Source of the DNA: Volvariella volvacea V23
Taxonomy: Eukaryota; Basidiomycota; Agaricomycetes; Agaricales; Pluteaceae
Direction: 5' to 3'
DNA: 64,000 nt
Assembly: GCA_000349905.1 (NCBI GenBank)
Contig: KB722754.1
Location: 502,824 to 566,823, forward strand
Numbering within the stretch: the first letter of the stretch is position 1; every line of letters starts with the position of its first letter. Below, one piece after another: positions 1-11,818 of this stretch. A program made the position numbers and the translations under genes. The notes beneath the pieces are model-generated. The model did no database searches. It was not told where the DNA came from and was given only the letters and a program-made list of their open reading frames with translations.

Positions 1-1384
1 GAATATGCTATGGGTCTTTTAGAGGATAAGTCTCAACCGGTATGTCACTTCAAATCTTCTCTGTCCCCGACTTGACTAACTTCGAATTGCTCGCCCTTCC
101 AGTCGCCGGACCCTAGAAAAATGCAAATTAATCTTACCGGTTTCTTAACAAAGGACACGCCCACCTTTGTACTTCAGCTCTGGAAATTGTTACTTGAGGC
201 ACAAGAAGAAGTATCTGGAGTCCCCCGCACTTTCGTTGAAGAAAAGAAGGAAGAAATGCGTAAAGCCCGTGAAAATGACAGCCGTGCTATTGGCGAAAGC
301 GATCGTCGCGCTCGACTGGACGAAATCAGGGACGGTGGGCGGGGCGAGCGTGGAAGTCGTGGAGGTCCACCAGAGCGCGGGAGGGGTAGAGGCCGAGGTG
401 GGAGAGGCCGAGGACGCGGTGGTTATGATGACGAACGCGGTGGAGGTAGACCTCGAGATAGTGGTTGGGGTGGCCGCGGCGGAGTAGGCATTCTATTTCA
501 TTACTATTGCTTGTCCTCACATATCTGTTCATAGGGTCCCCCTCGACGCCGTGACTCTCGTTCACCTCGTCGGAGACCAGATTCTCGTGGACCTCGTGGT
601 TCACCTCGCAGGTATCGATCACCTCCCCGTCGGCGGTCATCGTCCCGGGACATTCACAGTTCTCGCTCTCCACCTCCGCCAGATGCACGCCGTAGACCCA
701 TAAGGGGATCACCTTCTCGCTCTATATCTCGTTCTCCTCCACCACCCCGCCGGCGACAGCGATCACCTTCTCTCACTCCTCCACGGGATGCAGGACGTCG
801 ACGCCCTAGGGATAGTGGGAGTCCGCCTGCAAGAAGGCGGCGGATGTCCCGTTCCCCTACCCCTCCATCAAGCCGCTCTCGATCCAGATCACCACCCCGG
901 GGATACAGCAGACGCCGAAGTGTTAGCATTGAGCGGCGCAGGAGTATGAGTCCCCAGAGGAGAAGGAGACGAGCTCCGATACCCTCGAGGAGCCCCCAAC
1001 GAAGGAATAGCCCGCCATTGGGCATGCACTCTAGTGGCAAGCCATCAAATCGTTACAGTCGTAGTAGGAGCACTGATACTCAGTCCTCGTCTTCCCGAAC
1101 TCCTAACGCAGCTGATGCTGATAAAATGAGCGTGGACGAACCCCAACCAGGATCGAACACTGAGTTCAAGATTAAGGGTCAGGCAGAACTTGAACGACGC
1201 AAGAGCAAATGGGATGATCCACCAGCAGACAATGTGGGTTTACTCTTATTATAAGGAGATACCGCGCTTACCCATTTCCTAGGGAAGTTCTAGTAAGGTC
1301 GATCTAGAGAAGCGGGAAAATGAACTCAAGGAGAAGGCGCTCAGAAATAAGGTCATCAGAACCAGGAAAGGGAGCAGTGGATAA
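1..1384 (+). CDS. SRRM1: SRRM1-like PWI-domain / RS-rich splicing factor (5' end outside window)
   Basis: Three-quarters of a serine/arginine repetitive matrix protein 1 (SRm160) homologue, a pre-mRNA splicing co-activator acting in nuclear spliceosomes. Visible coding exons are 1-39, 103-483, 535-1233 and 1283-1384, joined by GT-AG introns of 49 to 63 bases. The first residues continue a PWI domain: the segment MQINLTGFL at 121, followed by LWKLLLEAQEE and a KKEEMRKA helix, matches the end of the PWI fold, which binds nucleic acid. After it come an RGG/RGRG-rich stretch (about 330-480) and a long tail of RS, RSP and SPRR repeats (535-1110), typical of SR-related proteins. The C-terminus is a short charged helix ending in RTRKGSSG. 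The start codon lies upstream of the window, so the N-terminal half of the PWI domain is missing here. The family call is firm; naming the exact orthologue is inference. Confidence 0.88.
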
Positions 1385-2254
1385 TCTCCGTATGCATATG
1401 CAGTAAGAATGCACTTTTTTCCGTGTTCATTGTTCCTTAGCTCTGGTACTTGTTACTTAACCACCTATTGTATATAGCGATCCACGAATCGCTGGCACGA
1501 CGTAAACCTGGAATTCTCGTCTTTTGATATGATATAATAGATGCTGACAATTAGTTGATTTCTTGTGACCAGACTGATTAACAGTGTATCTTCCGTTTGA
1601 TCAATTTGATTGCGTTGAAGAAACTAACAGAGTTTGTGATGATGCAACTGTGTCGATCACCGATGGACGAATTGTTGATATCAAGTCTCGATACATTCTC
1701 AAATTGAAGCATTGGATCATCGTTTGCACATTCAAGTTGAGTGTGCAGACAGGAAGGTGGAGTCAGATATCTTCATTTATTTGCATGCGGATACTCCAAG
1801 CATCTTATGGAGACTGTCGTACTTGGCTTGCGATGAATCGACCTTTGAGTCTTGCTAGAATATGTTCGATACGCGAGCACAAATTGATTCCCTGCGGACC
1901 TGGGTATTTGCTGATTTTCATGGCCCTGTGCCCTACTCCGAGTCTTCCCATCCGTCGGTTGGGTAGACATTGGCACAGCATAACCGGCGTAGATAGGTTG
2001 CTGCTCCAGTAATAGCAACAGAAATGTAATGCATGGCGTTTCAATCCCTGACTGTGCCGAGGAGAGCGCGATGTGGGGTTTGGTGGACAACTCCACCGTC
2101 GCCGTTGTTATTGGTTATTGACGTCACACGGCAAAGCAACACAAAGTTGCGCCGGCAGCGTGTCTAACGGCTCCCTTTTCTAAATTGCTATTTTTCTCCT
2201 TAATACTCCATCCTCGTCGTCGTCGTAGACGACAAACGCCCCCTCCACGAATCC
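1385..2254. other. Intergenic, no gene seen
   Basis: About 870 bases between the SRRM1-like stop and the next start, both genes on the plus strand. It should hold the 3' UTR of the first gene and the promoter and 5' UTR of the second. A 142-codon open frame at 1584-2012 has no recognisable family features and overlaps similar chance frames on the other strand, so it is not called. Confidence 0.6.
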
Positions 2255-2950
2255 ATGTCAACTACAACGCCTGTAACGCCAACCTTCACTCCTACATCAA
2301 CAACAACAGGCGGTGGCGTGTCTAATCAAAGCAGTATGCAGCGAGGAGCAAACTACTTCTTCGGCTTCCTCATAACATTTGTCGTTTTATTGCTTATATT
2401 TGCTGGTTGCGGTATTGGGTCGCGGAGAAGGTCTGCTAGACGGAGGCAACTAAATGGGCTGGATCCATGGGATATGCACGGGTCGTCGAATCAGCTCCTG
2501 GCGGAACCAAAGTTGTGGGAGCCTCCGATTGTGGTAGGCGGCGGCGACTGGAGCACGCTCACGGTAAGATTCCCGTTCAATTCAGCCATCGTAATAACAG
2601 CGCCCGACGAATGCGATTGTTCCCATCTTTCTGTATAGCCTCTGGCAGTGATGAGACGGCTGCATCCAGCTGGAGCCCACTCAAACGATCAGGAACAAGA
2701 CGACACAACCCGTTCATTTACATCCTCCATTCACGAACATTCACTTCCATCCGCGCGCATGCCTTGGTCATTAACACCACGTGGGCAAGGCATGAATGTT
2801 CAGAGTACAACGATAGAGCCAAAGGTTTCGCAATCGTTACAGGTTGCAGTTATGATTTCCATGCCATCAATGAGGAAGCCACATGAAAAGAGAGACGATG
2901 ACACACTACCAGAATACCAGATTGGTGTTGCACACCTGCCTTGGGGTTAA
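2255..2950 (+). CDS. Ser/Thr-rich single-pass membrane protein, copy A
   Basis: Two exons, 2255-2563 and 2639-2950, give a 206-residue protein. The N-terminus is a Ser/Thr/Pro-rich stretch (about residues 1-28) with no cleavable signal peptide, followed by one hydrophobic segment (roughly residues 36-54) and a basic stop-transfer run (GSRRRSARRR), so the N-terminus is probably outside and the tail cytosolic. The tail holds a PKLWE motif, then W..L followed by the intron, then PLAV. Near the end come a V.V.I.MPS motif and EYQIG. The same order of motifs, and an intron at the same place and phase, occurs in the gene at 7958-8932, so the two are paralogues. I recall similar short proteins of unknown role in Agaricomycetes. 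No enzymatic motif is visible. Membrane topology is inferred from composition only. Confidence 0.72.
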
Positions 2951-3719
2951 ACGTCTCCTTCACCGTGACCCTAATTATTGACCCCATCCACACCCCTTGC
3001 ATCCCTCTTGCACATTCCATTTATATTAACCGCCAGGTTTACATGTATACTCTCTGTACCACTGTATTCTGACTTCACGACGCTCGATTACCCTTATGTT
3101 GCATGTTTTATTGTCACGGACTCCTTGAAGCTCCCCAGGTTGTTATATTCTTTTCTAATCACCCACTTCAAGACGACGTTTTTCTCTTGCTTCCCTTTGT
3201 GATACCCATACGAATGATTTGTCAGTGTTGGAGCATTACTAACTCAACTGAAGATCGTGTGTCTGAATACCGCGGCTTTGGTCAAGGCTATGGCTTATCT
3301 GCTGCGCAAGAGTTTGGATGGATTCTTGGGTGATAATCAGTGCACGCAATTCTTGTCATGGCATCTTGTTTTGTTCCCATGAAAAGACGGAGCGTGGGCG
3401 TCAGATCTTCACAAGACCATACGACCACCGCACCAAAGCTTCTTGGAAGTCATGTGTGCCACTTTTTCGGGGAACTTCGGTAGTAGTGCCACAAACCTAA
3501 ATTCGCTCTAAGAGGCTCGGCGCGCCAGTTTTTTTGAAGGTAATGTTAGTCACTAGTTGCGCAGAAGTTGAGAGTCCGTTGCAACACCGTGACGTTCAGT
3601 TGCTGAGTAGTGTCCTGTCGGTGGCGTTGGTATATTATCGAATTTATTATTTCTTGTTTGGTCATGGGATCAACTCTGTTTACAATTGATGATTCTCAGT
3701 TTCAAGTCCTCAACACGAC
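2951..3719. other. Intergenic, no gene seen
   Basis: A 769-base spacer between two plus-strand genes. It is T-rich at 2970-3200, as expected of a fungal 3' UTR, and presumably holds the NUP96 promoter. Short open frames here show no family resemblance. Confidence 0.55.
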
Positions 3720-6700
3720 ATGGCACGGTTTCGAGCATACACGACTGACTCCAGCGACGACGAGGAAACGACTCCGAACTATCAAAGACAAGACTCAGAG
3801 GAGCAAGAAGCGGAGGATAGTGATGTGCTTAGAGAGGAGGAAGCACTAGTCGAGGGTGAGCTGACTGAGGAAGAAGTAGAAATTGACGAGTATGGCAGTG
3901 AGGAAGAAGATGGCGTCGAATCCCGAGCACGAAGTCGGTCGAAAAACGCCTTGGTCACGGATGAGGACGGGGAGTACCAGTATGCGCACGAAATTGGTTC
4001 TCGTTCCTCTGCACCTTCGCAATTATCCTCTCAGTCACCGCCACCCAGAGCCCGGGGTGACCCTTCACTTATTCCTTGGGCACAACATGTTGGTGTGGAC
4101 GCTCAGAAAATGCATGTCATGCAAACATCATTCTTCCGGATGCCTGAAGAAGCGGCCGCCATTCGCGCCGTTAACAAGGCCACAGCAACGCGTTCGCGTC
4201 CTGCAATACGATTGCCCAGTCACCGACCGAGTCGAAAGCATAGTCGTGACTCAGAAGGGGACGGAATGCGCGTCGATTCACGAGAGGTATGCTTTGTATT
4301 GTATTTGTTGCAAGATTCCACTTTTGAGTTATGTTCACAGCGTGCCTCATTCGCCCATGATATCGAACCGCCACAGTACCGGCCGTCTCGTAAATATGCT
4401 CGCGTTGAGGCCACTCTTTCTGCTGTAAATGGGCACGAGGGAGCTCTTGTCGATGCTGGCCTTTCCCTAGGTCGCTCTTTCAGAGTAGGGTGGGGCCCCG
4501 GGGGTAAATTCGTTCACTTGGGTGGACTATGTGATCCGTTGTCATCTTCGTAAGTCCCTTGTAACTGTTCTAGGATACTGTTCTCACAAACCACTCAAGA
4601 AAATCCACTGCCAACTCCTCCTCTATTCGTATAACGACTTTCCCTCCATTGTCACCGCTAGCCCTGTGCCCTGCACCGAACTCCCCCAGCGCAACACCTG
4701 CAAATCAGGGCAATTCCCTGCCATCCTTACTACTTCAGCATCATCTCACGAATACACCTATTTCTCCTGATGAATCTAATGTCCCAGCCGCACAACCCTC
4801 ACAAAAACTCAATTTTGCATCTTTTGCGTCACTACTACCTCCAAATTCAACTTCTCCCGTTGCAAGTCTTTTCCGTCTTGGCCGGGCTCTTTTCGATCCA
4901 ATCAACACTAGGCTACCTCCTAGATCTGCGCAAAGCTCAATAACACCCATGATTCGAAATCGCATCGATGCCTTATTGCGGACTCAAGCTTTGTCCGAGT
5001 TCCTAACAGATACCCTCGCTCCCACTGTCGAAAGTCTGCTTCGATCGCCTTCTTCCAGCCCATTACTCCCAACATCGGCTGTACCCACTTTCGGATCCAC
5101 GAGTTCTGTATCACCCATTTTTACGCTATTGACCGGTAATCAAGTCAGTCGTGCCTGCGATAAGGCTGCGGAGGCAGGTTATCCTAAACTTGCTACACTT
5201 ATAGCCCAGGCGGGCGGAGATGAGGCACTCCAAATGGACGTTAGACTACAGCTGAATATTTGGAAGCAAGAAGGGCTGACAAGTACCAGCACAACTTCGC
5301 TGGGCTCAAAATCGAAACCTCTAGTGAGCGAAGAGGTGCAAAAGATCTACGAACTCCTTGGCGGTGGCTTCTTCGATGACAGCGCGGGGGATCTGGCATT
5401 GAACGTCTTGCAGGGTTTGGACTGGAAACGAGTCTTCGGCGTGTGTCTGTGGTATGGCCCCGGGGGCGCCATCGACAAGACCGTGGGGAATATCTTCAAC
5501 GTCTATGAGGCATTAGTGAAGAGAGATAACCTTCAAAAGGTTGCACGGCCTTTACCATGGTATTACGAGGGCGGAAATCAAAAGACACAACAGACACCAT
5601 GGAAGCTACCTCCGCATACAGCCTCATCACTGATTCACGATGCTCACTATACACTTCTACGAATGCATGCGGACCCCGCTCTACCTCTGTCACAGCTCCT
5701 TACGCCCCTTTCGTTCAGTCCGTCGCCCATCGACTGGTCAATGTGTTGGCACCTTTATATTATTCTCTCACGGAGTATGCGAATTAGGGATTTCGCAGAT
5801 CGGGGTGAGTCTTTGTCGCACAAGGGTTTGCGACTTCCAAATGGCAGCGGCAATGGCAGTGCGCGTGAAGGGGATGTACCGCCAAAGGTAGAAGGACATA
5901 GTCCATCTGCTGACTTGTTGGCGAGCATGTATGCGCTGCAACTAGAGGCTGCTGGTATGATTCAGGAAGCTGCCTTCGTCTTGTTGCACATAGAAGGATC
6001 AATTGGGTATTTCTCCATCCAAGGCTTGTTCTCTGCATGGGACTAATCACAGTGACAGGCGTGAAAAGGCTATTAAAGATCTCCTAGGGCGTTCTGCACG
6101 ACTACTAGATGAGTGGATGACACGAGGACTCGTCGGGAGCTTGAGGCTTCCTATGGCCTGGGTCAACGAAGCCAAGGTGTGGATTATCCTTCGTTCTTTT
6201 CGGCACTTTTACTCATACACGTATAGGCTGTTTACGCGATTAGCAACGGTCAAATTTTCCAAGCATACGAGCTATATCTCGCTGCTGGACCGTACAATGC
6301 TGCTCATGAATTAGCTGTACTAGAATTGGCGCCCGATGCTGTCGTCCGCAAGGACTTTGAGCTGCTTCGAACGTTATTTGAGAAGTTTGAGGGGCGCGAG
6401 GTGGATGGATGGTATGTGAAGGGCAAGGTACGCTGCATCACTACATAGTTTACGTCTGATAGTTCCGCTCATGAACATTGCCAGGTATTCCTAGATTACG
6501 CGCATATAATGACGCGCCTTCCCGAGTTGCACGACGAACAAGCAGAGAATGCCGTCTTTGGTGCAACTCACGCGACTGAGATAGAAGAGCTTACTCGCAA
6601 AGTTCCAAAGATAATTGGCCTACTCCCAGACATCCTACAAAAGAAAGGCGACTTGCGTCACAAGGCAGCATTATCAGAGATGACTAGGTCCTTGGTTAGC

Positions 6701-6875
6701 TTAATAGATCGGGTGAAGCCTCTGGCATTGGTGAGTTGTCCTTCCATCTATATGATGAACATAGTTGCTGATGGTGCGACAGCAAACACCTATATTGGGA
6801 ACGTTGGTGGACGAAAGAACAAAACTAGCACACACCAGGTCGTTTGCTTACGCTCGTTTTGCAAAGAGTTTGTAA
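3720..6875 (+). CDS. NUP96: Nuclear pore scaffold protein Nup96 (Nup145C), free-standing gene
   Basis: Seven exons (3720-4286, 4341-4549, 4600-6006, 6059-6176, 6227-6427, 6485-6730, 6783-6875) encode 946 residues. The protein is the Nup96/Nup145C member of the Y-shaped (Nup84/Nup107) nuclear pore complex. The N-terminus is very acidic and serine-rich. The segment FRVGWGPGGKFVHLGG (about residues 236-251) is the conserved strand preceding the helical solenoid. The solenoid shows family motifs such as ACDKAAEAGYPKLATLIAQ, LQLNIWKQ, LDWKRVFGVCLWYG, PIDWSMCWHLY and FVLLHIEGSIG. In many eukaryotes Nup96 is cut from a Nup98-Nup96 precursor. Here a clear start (MARFRAYTTD) and an unrelated gene immediately upstream show it is separate. 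The third exon's acceptor (4599) was chosen because the nearer AG at 4573 leads to a stop. The gene converges on SNU13. Confidence 0.92.
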
Positions 6876-7161
6876 TCGGGCTGTTCATGTTGTTCGACTT
6901 GCAATTGTGTATACCTGATGTTTTCACGCACAAGTTGATTCATTATCATATCTTCTCATTGCATTCGTATATATTAAATATTCATTGCAACAAGTGGCAA
7001 CAGCTGAGCACCATCCAAGTTACTGTACATGACTCGTATCCGAATACCCTTGTCTAATACGAACATGTTCGCTCTTTTGTACGCTCAACGACGGCGCGGG
7101 TGTTGCATCGATCAATCAATATTGATTGCGAATATTTTATCCTACATTATTGACACAGCGT

Positions 7162-7706
7162 TTAGACGAGCAACTTCTCGATGTTGTTTTTGATGGTGGT
7201 GATTTGACTGGACAGCTCCTTGGACTCTCCAGTTGTAACGCTCGCAGCGATGACTGGCCTGGAGACATTGCAAGCACGTCCGAGGGCGGCTTTGGAGGGA
7301 ACAAAGACGTAAGGGACGTTCTGCACGAAAGACTTCAGGAGATCATCCGAGGGCAGAGAGGTGGTGTACGCACTTTCTCTTCGCAAAGCAGGGGAAGGTG
7401 AAGCAGGATTTCGAGAGGCTCTGTGTCCGCAGTCAAGATGATGAACTCTGCAATACCGCGGTTCAGAGTTTTCGTGGCTATTACAGTATTAGCGATGTGC
7501 AGGGAGATCTGAATGGGGACGCACCTTCGTTGGCACCTTTTTTCATCTGCTTGTATGAAGTTGCTTGCTGGACAAGCTCTAGGATCTATCGAAAACCAAT
7601 AATTAGTCCACCAAAATAGAAGGAAAAGAATCAAGACTTGAAGACGCACGGAGTTGGTAAGTTCGGCGTCAGCAAGGGGCCATGCCTTTCCCTTGGAGTC
7701 ATCCAT
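7162..7706 (-). CDS. SNU13: SNU13 / NHP2L1 (15.5K) RNA-binding protein
   Basis: Four exons on the minus strand (7650-7706, 7525-7585, 7374-7477, 7162-7320) encode exactly 126 residues, the usual size of Snu13. This L7Ae-family protein binds kink-turns in U4 snRNA and in box C/D snoRNAs, so it serves both the U4/U6.U5 tri-snRNP and rRNA methylation guides in the nucleus and nucleolus. The reading contains [79 protein letters not shown] and ends IEKLLV, matching the yeast and human proteins along the full length. The start was set at MDDSKGKAW because the frame upstream lacks homology. All introns are short GT-AG. It lies tail to tail with NUP96 and 251 bases downstream of the membrane protein on the same strand. 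Confidence 0.95.
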
Positions 7707-7957
7707 CGTGATAGTCGCGCCAAGTAATAATAATATGTAAAAGAAATGAACAATCGGTTGAGTTGACCTCACAGAGTGATCCTTGGTCGATGTGCGGAAA
7801 AACGAGAAGAAGAAAGGTTTGCCTCCACAAGGTTTGCTTACGTAATTCTCCTCTGGTCCCGTGCAGCCAACAAGCGCTCAAAGCCGCGACGATAAATTTA
7901 ATGTGCACGTTGACCACCTAATTATCAATCTATTCGTGAATGGATATAGATACGGTG

Positions 7958-8932
7958 CTACCTGCCCTGTAGGTGCTGACTATAGGATCCGATAACGTAG
8001 TCGGGGAACCCCGCACGGTCACATGCATGGGCAGACGTTCGTGAAGGCATTGCAATCGCAACCGCAACAACCACTTCATGGTCCTGGGTGATCTCATGTC
8101 GGTCAATCAGGCCCTTGTCCACCGAGACGCCAGGGTCCGGCTGGATAGGCATTTGCGCTAGCGCTGCACCACGAAAGGCCCGTGAGGGAAAGCCTAGAAG
8201 TGCAGAGGAATTGAAGTCCGCCCCTGCTCCGGACTGCTGCTCACTTCTCCTTACTTCGCCCCGACCACTCCCATTCTGACCTTCTCCCCGTTGAGAATAC
8301 GATAATAGTGCTTGCCACCGTGACCGGGACTGTCGCCCTTCATTTTGCAATGGAGAGGTATGGCCTTCCAATACTGGTGGGTGATTAGACAACAGGATAG
8401 CCCGCAGCTGGCTTTCTTCGATGCCTGTCGCGGAGATTGGCTGCAGGGCTCACCTCAGGGTCATTCTCTCGCATTCGACACTGAGCTACCTTACCATGAT
8501 GTCACACCATCTAAGAACATCGTCTGCATCTTCTGCCCACTTATCCCGACCTAATTCCTCAGTCTTCTCTCCTTGGGTAGTACCACCTTTGATGTCCCCT
8601 CTTCCCAGTCTATGAACACACCAAAGATCCCACAGCTTGGGAATGTCATCCAGGTTGAACGAAGGCCCTCTCCGCGCCCGCCCAAAGTGAGCTCTTCTAT
8701 CTCCTCTCTCAACAAATCGTGACCCAAACGCAGTTCCAAAGCGAATTCTTCTATATCCAAAGAACCCAACCATCGCTGCTATGAACAATCCAATTGCCAT
8801 AAAAGCCAGAATTAATAAGGGTGAAGCATCAGCGCTGGGGAACATCGAGTTATTCCTGCCTCCATTACCAGTATTAGCTGGTGTTGAAGAAGGTAAGACT
8901 GTTTGAGTTGTCGTTAAAGTTTGCAGTGCCAT
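7958..8932 (-). CDS. Ser/Thr-rich single-pass membrane protein, copy B
   Basis: Exons 8495-8932 and 7958-8440 on the minus strand encode 306 residues. The layout repeats that of the gene at 2255-2950: a Thr/Ser-rich N-terminus (TTTQTVLPSSTPANTG), one hydrophobic segment (about residues 37-57) closed by YRRIRFG, a PKLWDLW motif, W...IM directly before the intron and PISA directly after it, and near the C-terminus VVVAVAIAMPS followed by DYVIG. The intron falls at the equivalent site in the same phase in both genes, which supports common ancestry. The middle of the tail is longer here (about 100 extra residues, Ser/Gln/Arg-rich). Function is unknown. A type with the N-terminus outside is inferred from the absence of a signal peptide and the basic residues after the membrane span. 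Confidence 0.72.
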
Positions 8933-11818
8933 GATTTGTGCTTATCCGTATACAAGCTAAGGAGCGATAATCTTCAGTCTCGAACCCAGATTTTAGGCAC
9001 GTTAGCCCCTGATAATAGTGGAAGGACCTTTCTTACAGATCGAGCCAGATACGACAAGGGGTATCCCCGCAAGGATTGCCCTCCAGATACGCTGAGAGGG
9101 CGAGTAGCCCAGAAGCAAGTGGTGGTTAGGCACCAAGCAGTGCTCCCATCTCCACACCCACTGTAGATTATTCTTGCAGAGAAGCACCTCGGGCGGAAAC
9201 CGCCGGGAATGTGTCAGCCTCACAGTGATCAACGATTGGTAATGGTATGCTACATAGCCAGTGTCACGACTCTAATAATTATAGGCGCGTGTTGATGGTA
9301 AAGGCCAGTCACGTTCTCTACCTTTCGTCCAACGACGCTTTAGCTCCATTGATTCGGCGCGTTGACAAATTGCAAAAGTGTCAAGTAACCTGACTCCGGG
9401 ATGTGTTTAAGGTATTCCTGTAGATATATCGTCTGGGGGCTCACGGCACCGCGGTGGTGTATCAAGAAGAAAACGGAACCACGTATGAACTTGTGAATGC
9501 GATGCAAGTGCCAAATGGATAAGGCTGGATGCAGTGCCTTCAGAATCCAGTATCCCATGACAGCCGATTCCTGCACTCTGATAAAGATATCAGACCAGAT
9601 CTGAGCGGTCGCAGTAACTCCCCAATCAATCCCAAGAGCGCGACGTATTTTGGTTGAAGAAGCACTTCGATCGCACCGGCCATTAGGATCGGTTATATTA
9701 CAAGCCTAAGATATAGGCAATAGTTCCCGACAGTCCGGGATGGCAAACACCCTATGCCGTCGTCACCTTAGCTGGTGCTTCCTGCGGCCTCGTCCCGGAA
9801 AATTCCTTGGCTAAGGAATAATTCCTGCGGTAAGCAGGAGACTCTCTTGAATAAAGCCGGTGCATGATTTGTACGCCAATCTTCTGGTGTTGCTGCTGTG
9901 CACACTCTCCACGAATTTTTTCCCTCGTATTTCAATTCGTGGACCACGCTCTGACAATAGATACCCGCCGGGTTTGTTAGGGACATGATAGTACAAAACT
10001 ATACCCACAAGCATGTACCCCCCCTCCGAACGTCCGACTGTCCCCACGATCCACACTCGCATTAATGCAGAACATAATAGAATACTACGGTAATCAGCTG
10101 GCGCATCGAATGTCATTGCAGATGCGTGCACGACATCTTCCCGAGTACTCTGGAATAGGAATACTTTCACAGGTTTTTTATTGGATGTACCAAAAATTTC
10201 CAATTTTGGCACTCGATTGCTCGTGTTCCTCGTCCGACCCAGTCGCTCAAGCGCTTGAGAGCTTCGTTTCTATCCAAGCTTGCGCTCTTCGGAATCAAGG
10301 GCCCCGGGGCCCCATGGGGGTGTTGGGATAATCTGGTATTATTCTCTCACCGTATCTCGCTCATCACAAATCACAGTTTGATCAAACAAGGTGTGTACTC
10401 CTGCATTGGCATTGGCAGTACGTAGGCTGCCTGGGGACAAAGACTACTGGATTTCTGGCGTTTCCCGCTACCCTGTCACTTATCGTGGGCACGTACAGCA
10501 GCCATAGCACTGCCACGATCAGAGCAATTCAATGTCATTGTCAAATGACCTCTGCCCCTGCCTTGTCTGGGGATAATCATACCCAAAGGCGCTATAGTAT
10601 CGTTCTTACCTTCCGCTCGCAACGGACGAGGAACGGAGCGGAAACCAAGTCAAGTTTAATAGAGTACAGGTCCTACAGCTGTATAGATGGCTACCAATGC
10701 AAAAGATACGATACGATACATGTACGATGTGTATCAGTCAAAGTGGTTGGTGCCTCTTGGAGTAATCGTCGTACAATTGCTGCACGCATGATGAGATCCG
10801 GCGAGAAGGTGCCAAGTCTAATTGAGTAGGGTGGTATATGAGGGATTCAATCACATTCAATCACACCACAGACCTAATTGCCGCGCTGGTGGTAGTCTAC
10901 TCTGAAAGTCAGCTCTGGTAGTCCAAGAGCTTAATATAAATCGAGGCAAGCTTACTTCACTAACACCCAACCCTTGTACATCTTAATTCGAGTACATACA
11001 ACCATTCGCTTGCTTTAACACCAAAAGAGATCAAGATCTCCGGTACCAATCAAAATATACTCGCATCCACCAATCACCACCCATGCATTCCAAATCCACA
11101 ATCCAACTCCATCCAATATGCTGCGCGCAGAATCCTAGATCGCTTTACCCCACATAGTTCGGTTCAAAGCTAAATGAGGAGTCACAACCCCTGTCCATAC
11201 AATACTAGCTCTGCAACAACGATCATCCAGCGCACTCGTTGTCGTTTCCAGCACCAACAAGGTAAAGGCCGATGATTGCCAACACGCTCTAGCTTATACC
11301 TAGTATGTACGTACACGACGCTGTGGAAATCACGTACGCGGAATATAACGAAAAACAATACACCCAAGATCCTTCCGGATAACACACAATACAAAAGTCT
11401 TGGGTCAGTTTGCGAACTGACATGATTGACAGATTCGATCGGATTACCCGAACCACCAATCAATTCATCATGTGGCATGTGGAATGAAGTGGTGAACCTG
11501 ATGGCATTACGCTCGTAACCGACGCTGGAAAATCGAGGAAGATGGAGTCAACAGGCAATAAGTACAAGCACGAGGAAAATCATAAAAAATGTATAACGCT
11601 AGTACATGTGTTGATGCTGAGCGAGAAAAAAGGCAAAGATAGATGATAGCAGGTGGACGCGTACGGAGATACATGTCATGTACACAAACGGCAGAGGAGG
11701 ATCCTTCATTGGTAAAGCCTATCCCAATGCGAAAGGGAGGATGAGGGTATATTACGATAATAGTGACTTGTTACTAGGGGATTGAAGATATTGGCGAGTG
11801 AGGTAAAACTTTCGGTGT
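8933..11818. other. 2.9-kb gene-free stretch
   Basis: Nothing here could be tied to a protein or RNA family. The longest open frame (9811-10212, minus strand, 133 codons) shows no motif. The segment 10900-11100 has a TATAAAT-like box (about 10935) followed by CA-rich sequence that resembles a fungal promoter and leader, but no open frame follows on the plus strand. It could belong to a non-coding transcript or be chance. The part nearest 11818 should be the 3' UTR of the P450 gene. Confidence 0.5.

Noticed and set aside
1584..2012. 142-codon plus-strand open frame after the SRRM1-like gene
   Set aside because: No recognisable motif and similar frames exist on the opposite strand; sits in expected UTR/promoter DNA.
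9811..10212. 133-codon minus-strand open frame
   Set aside because: No homology or motif; isolated in a gene-free region.
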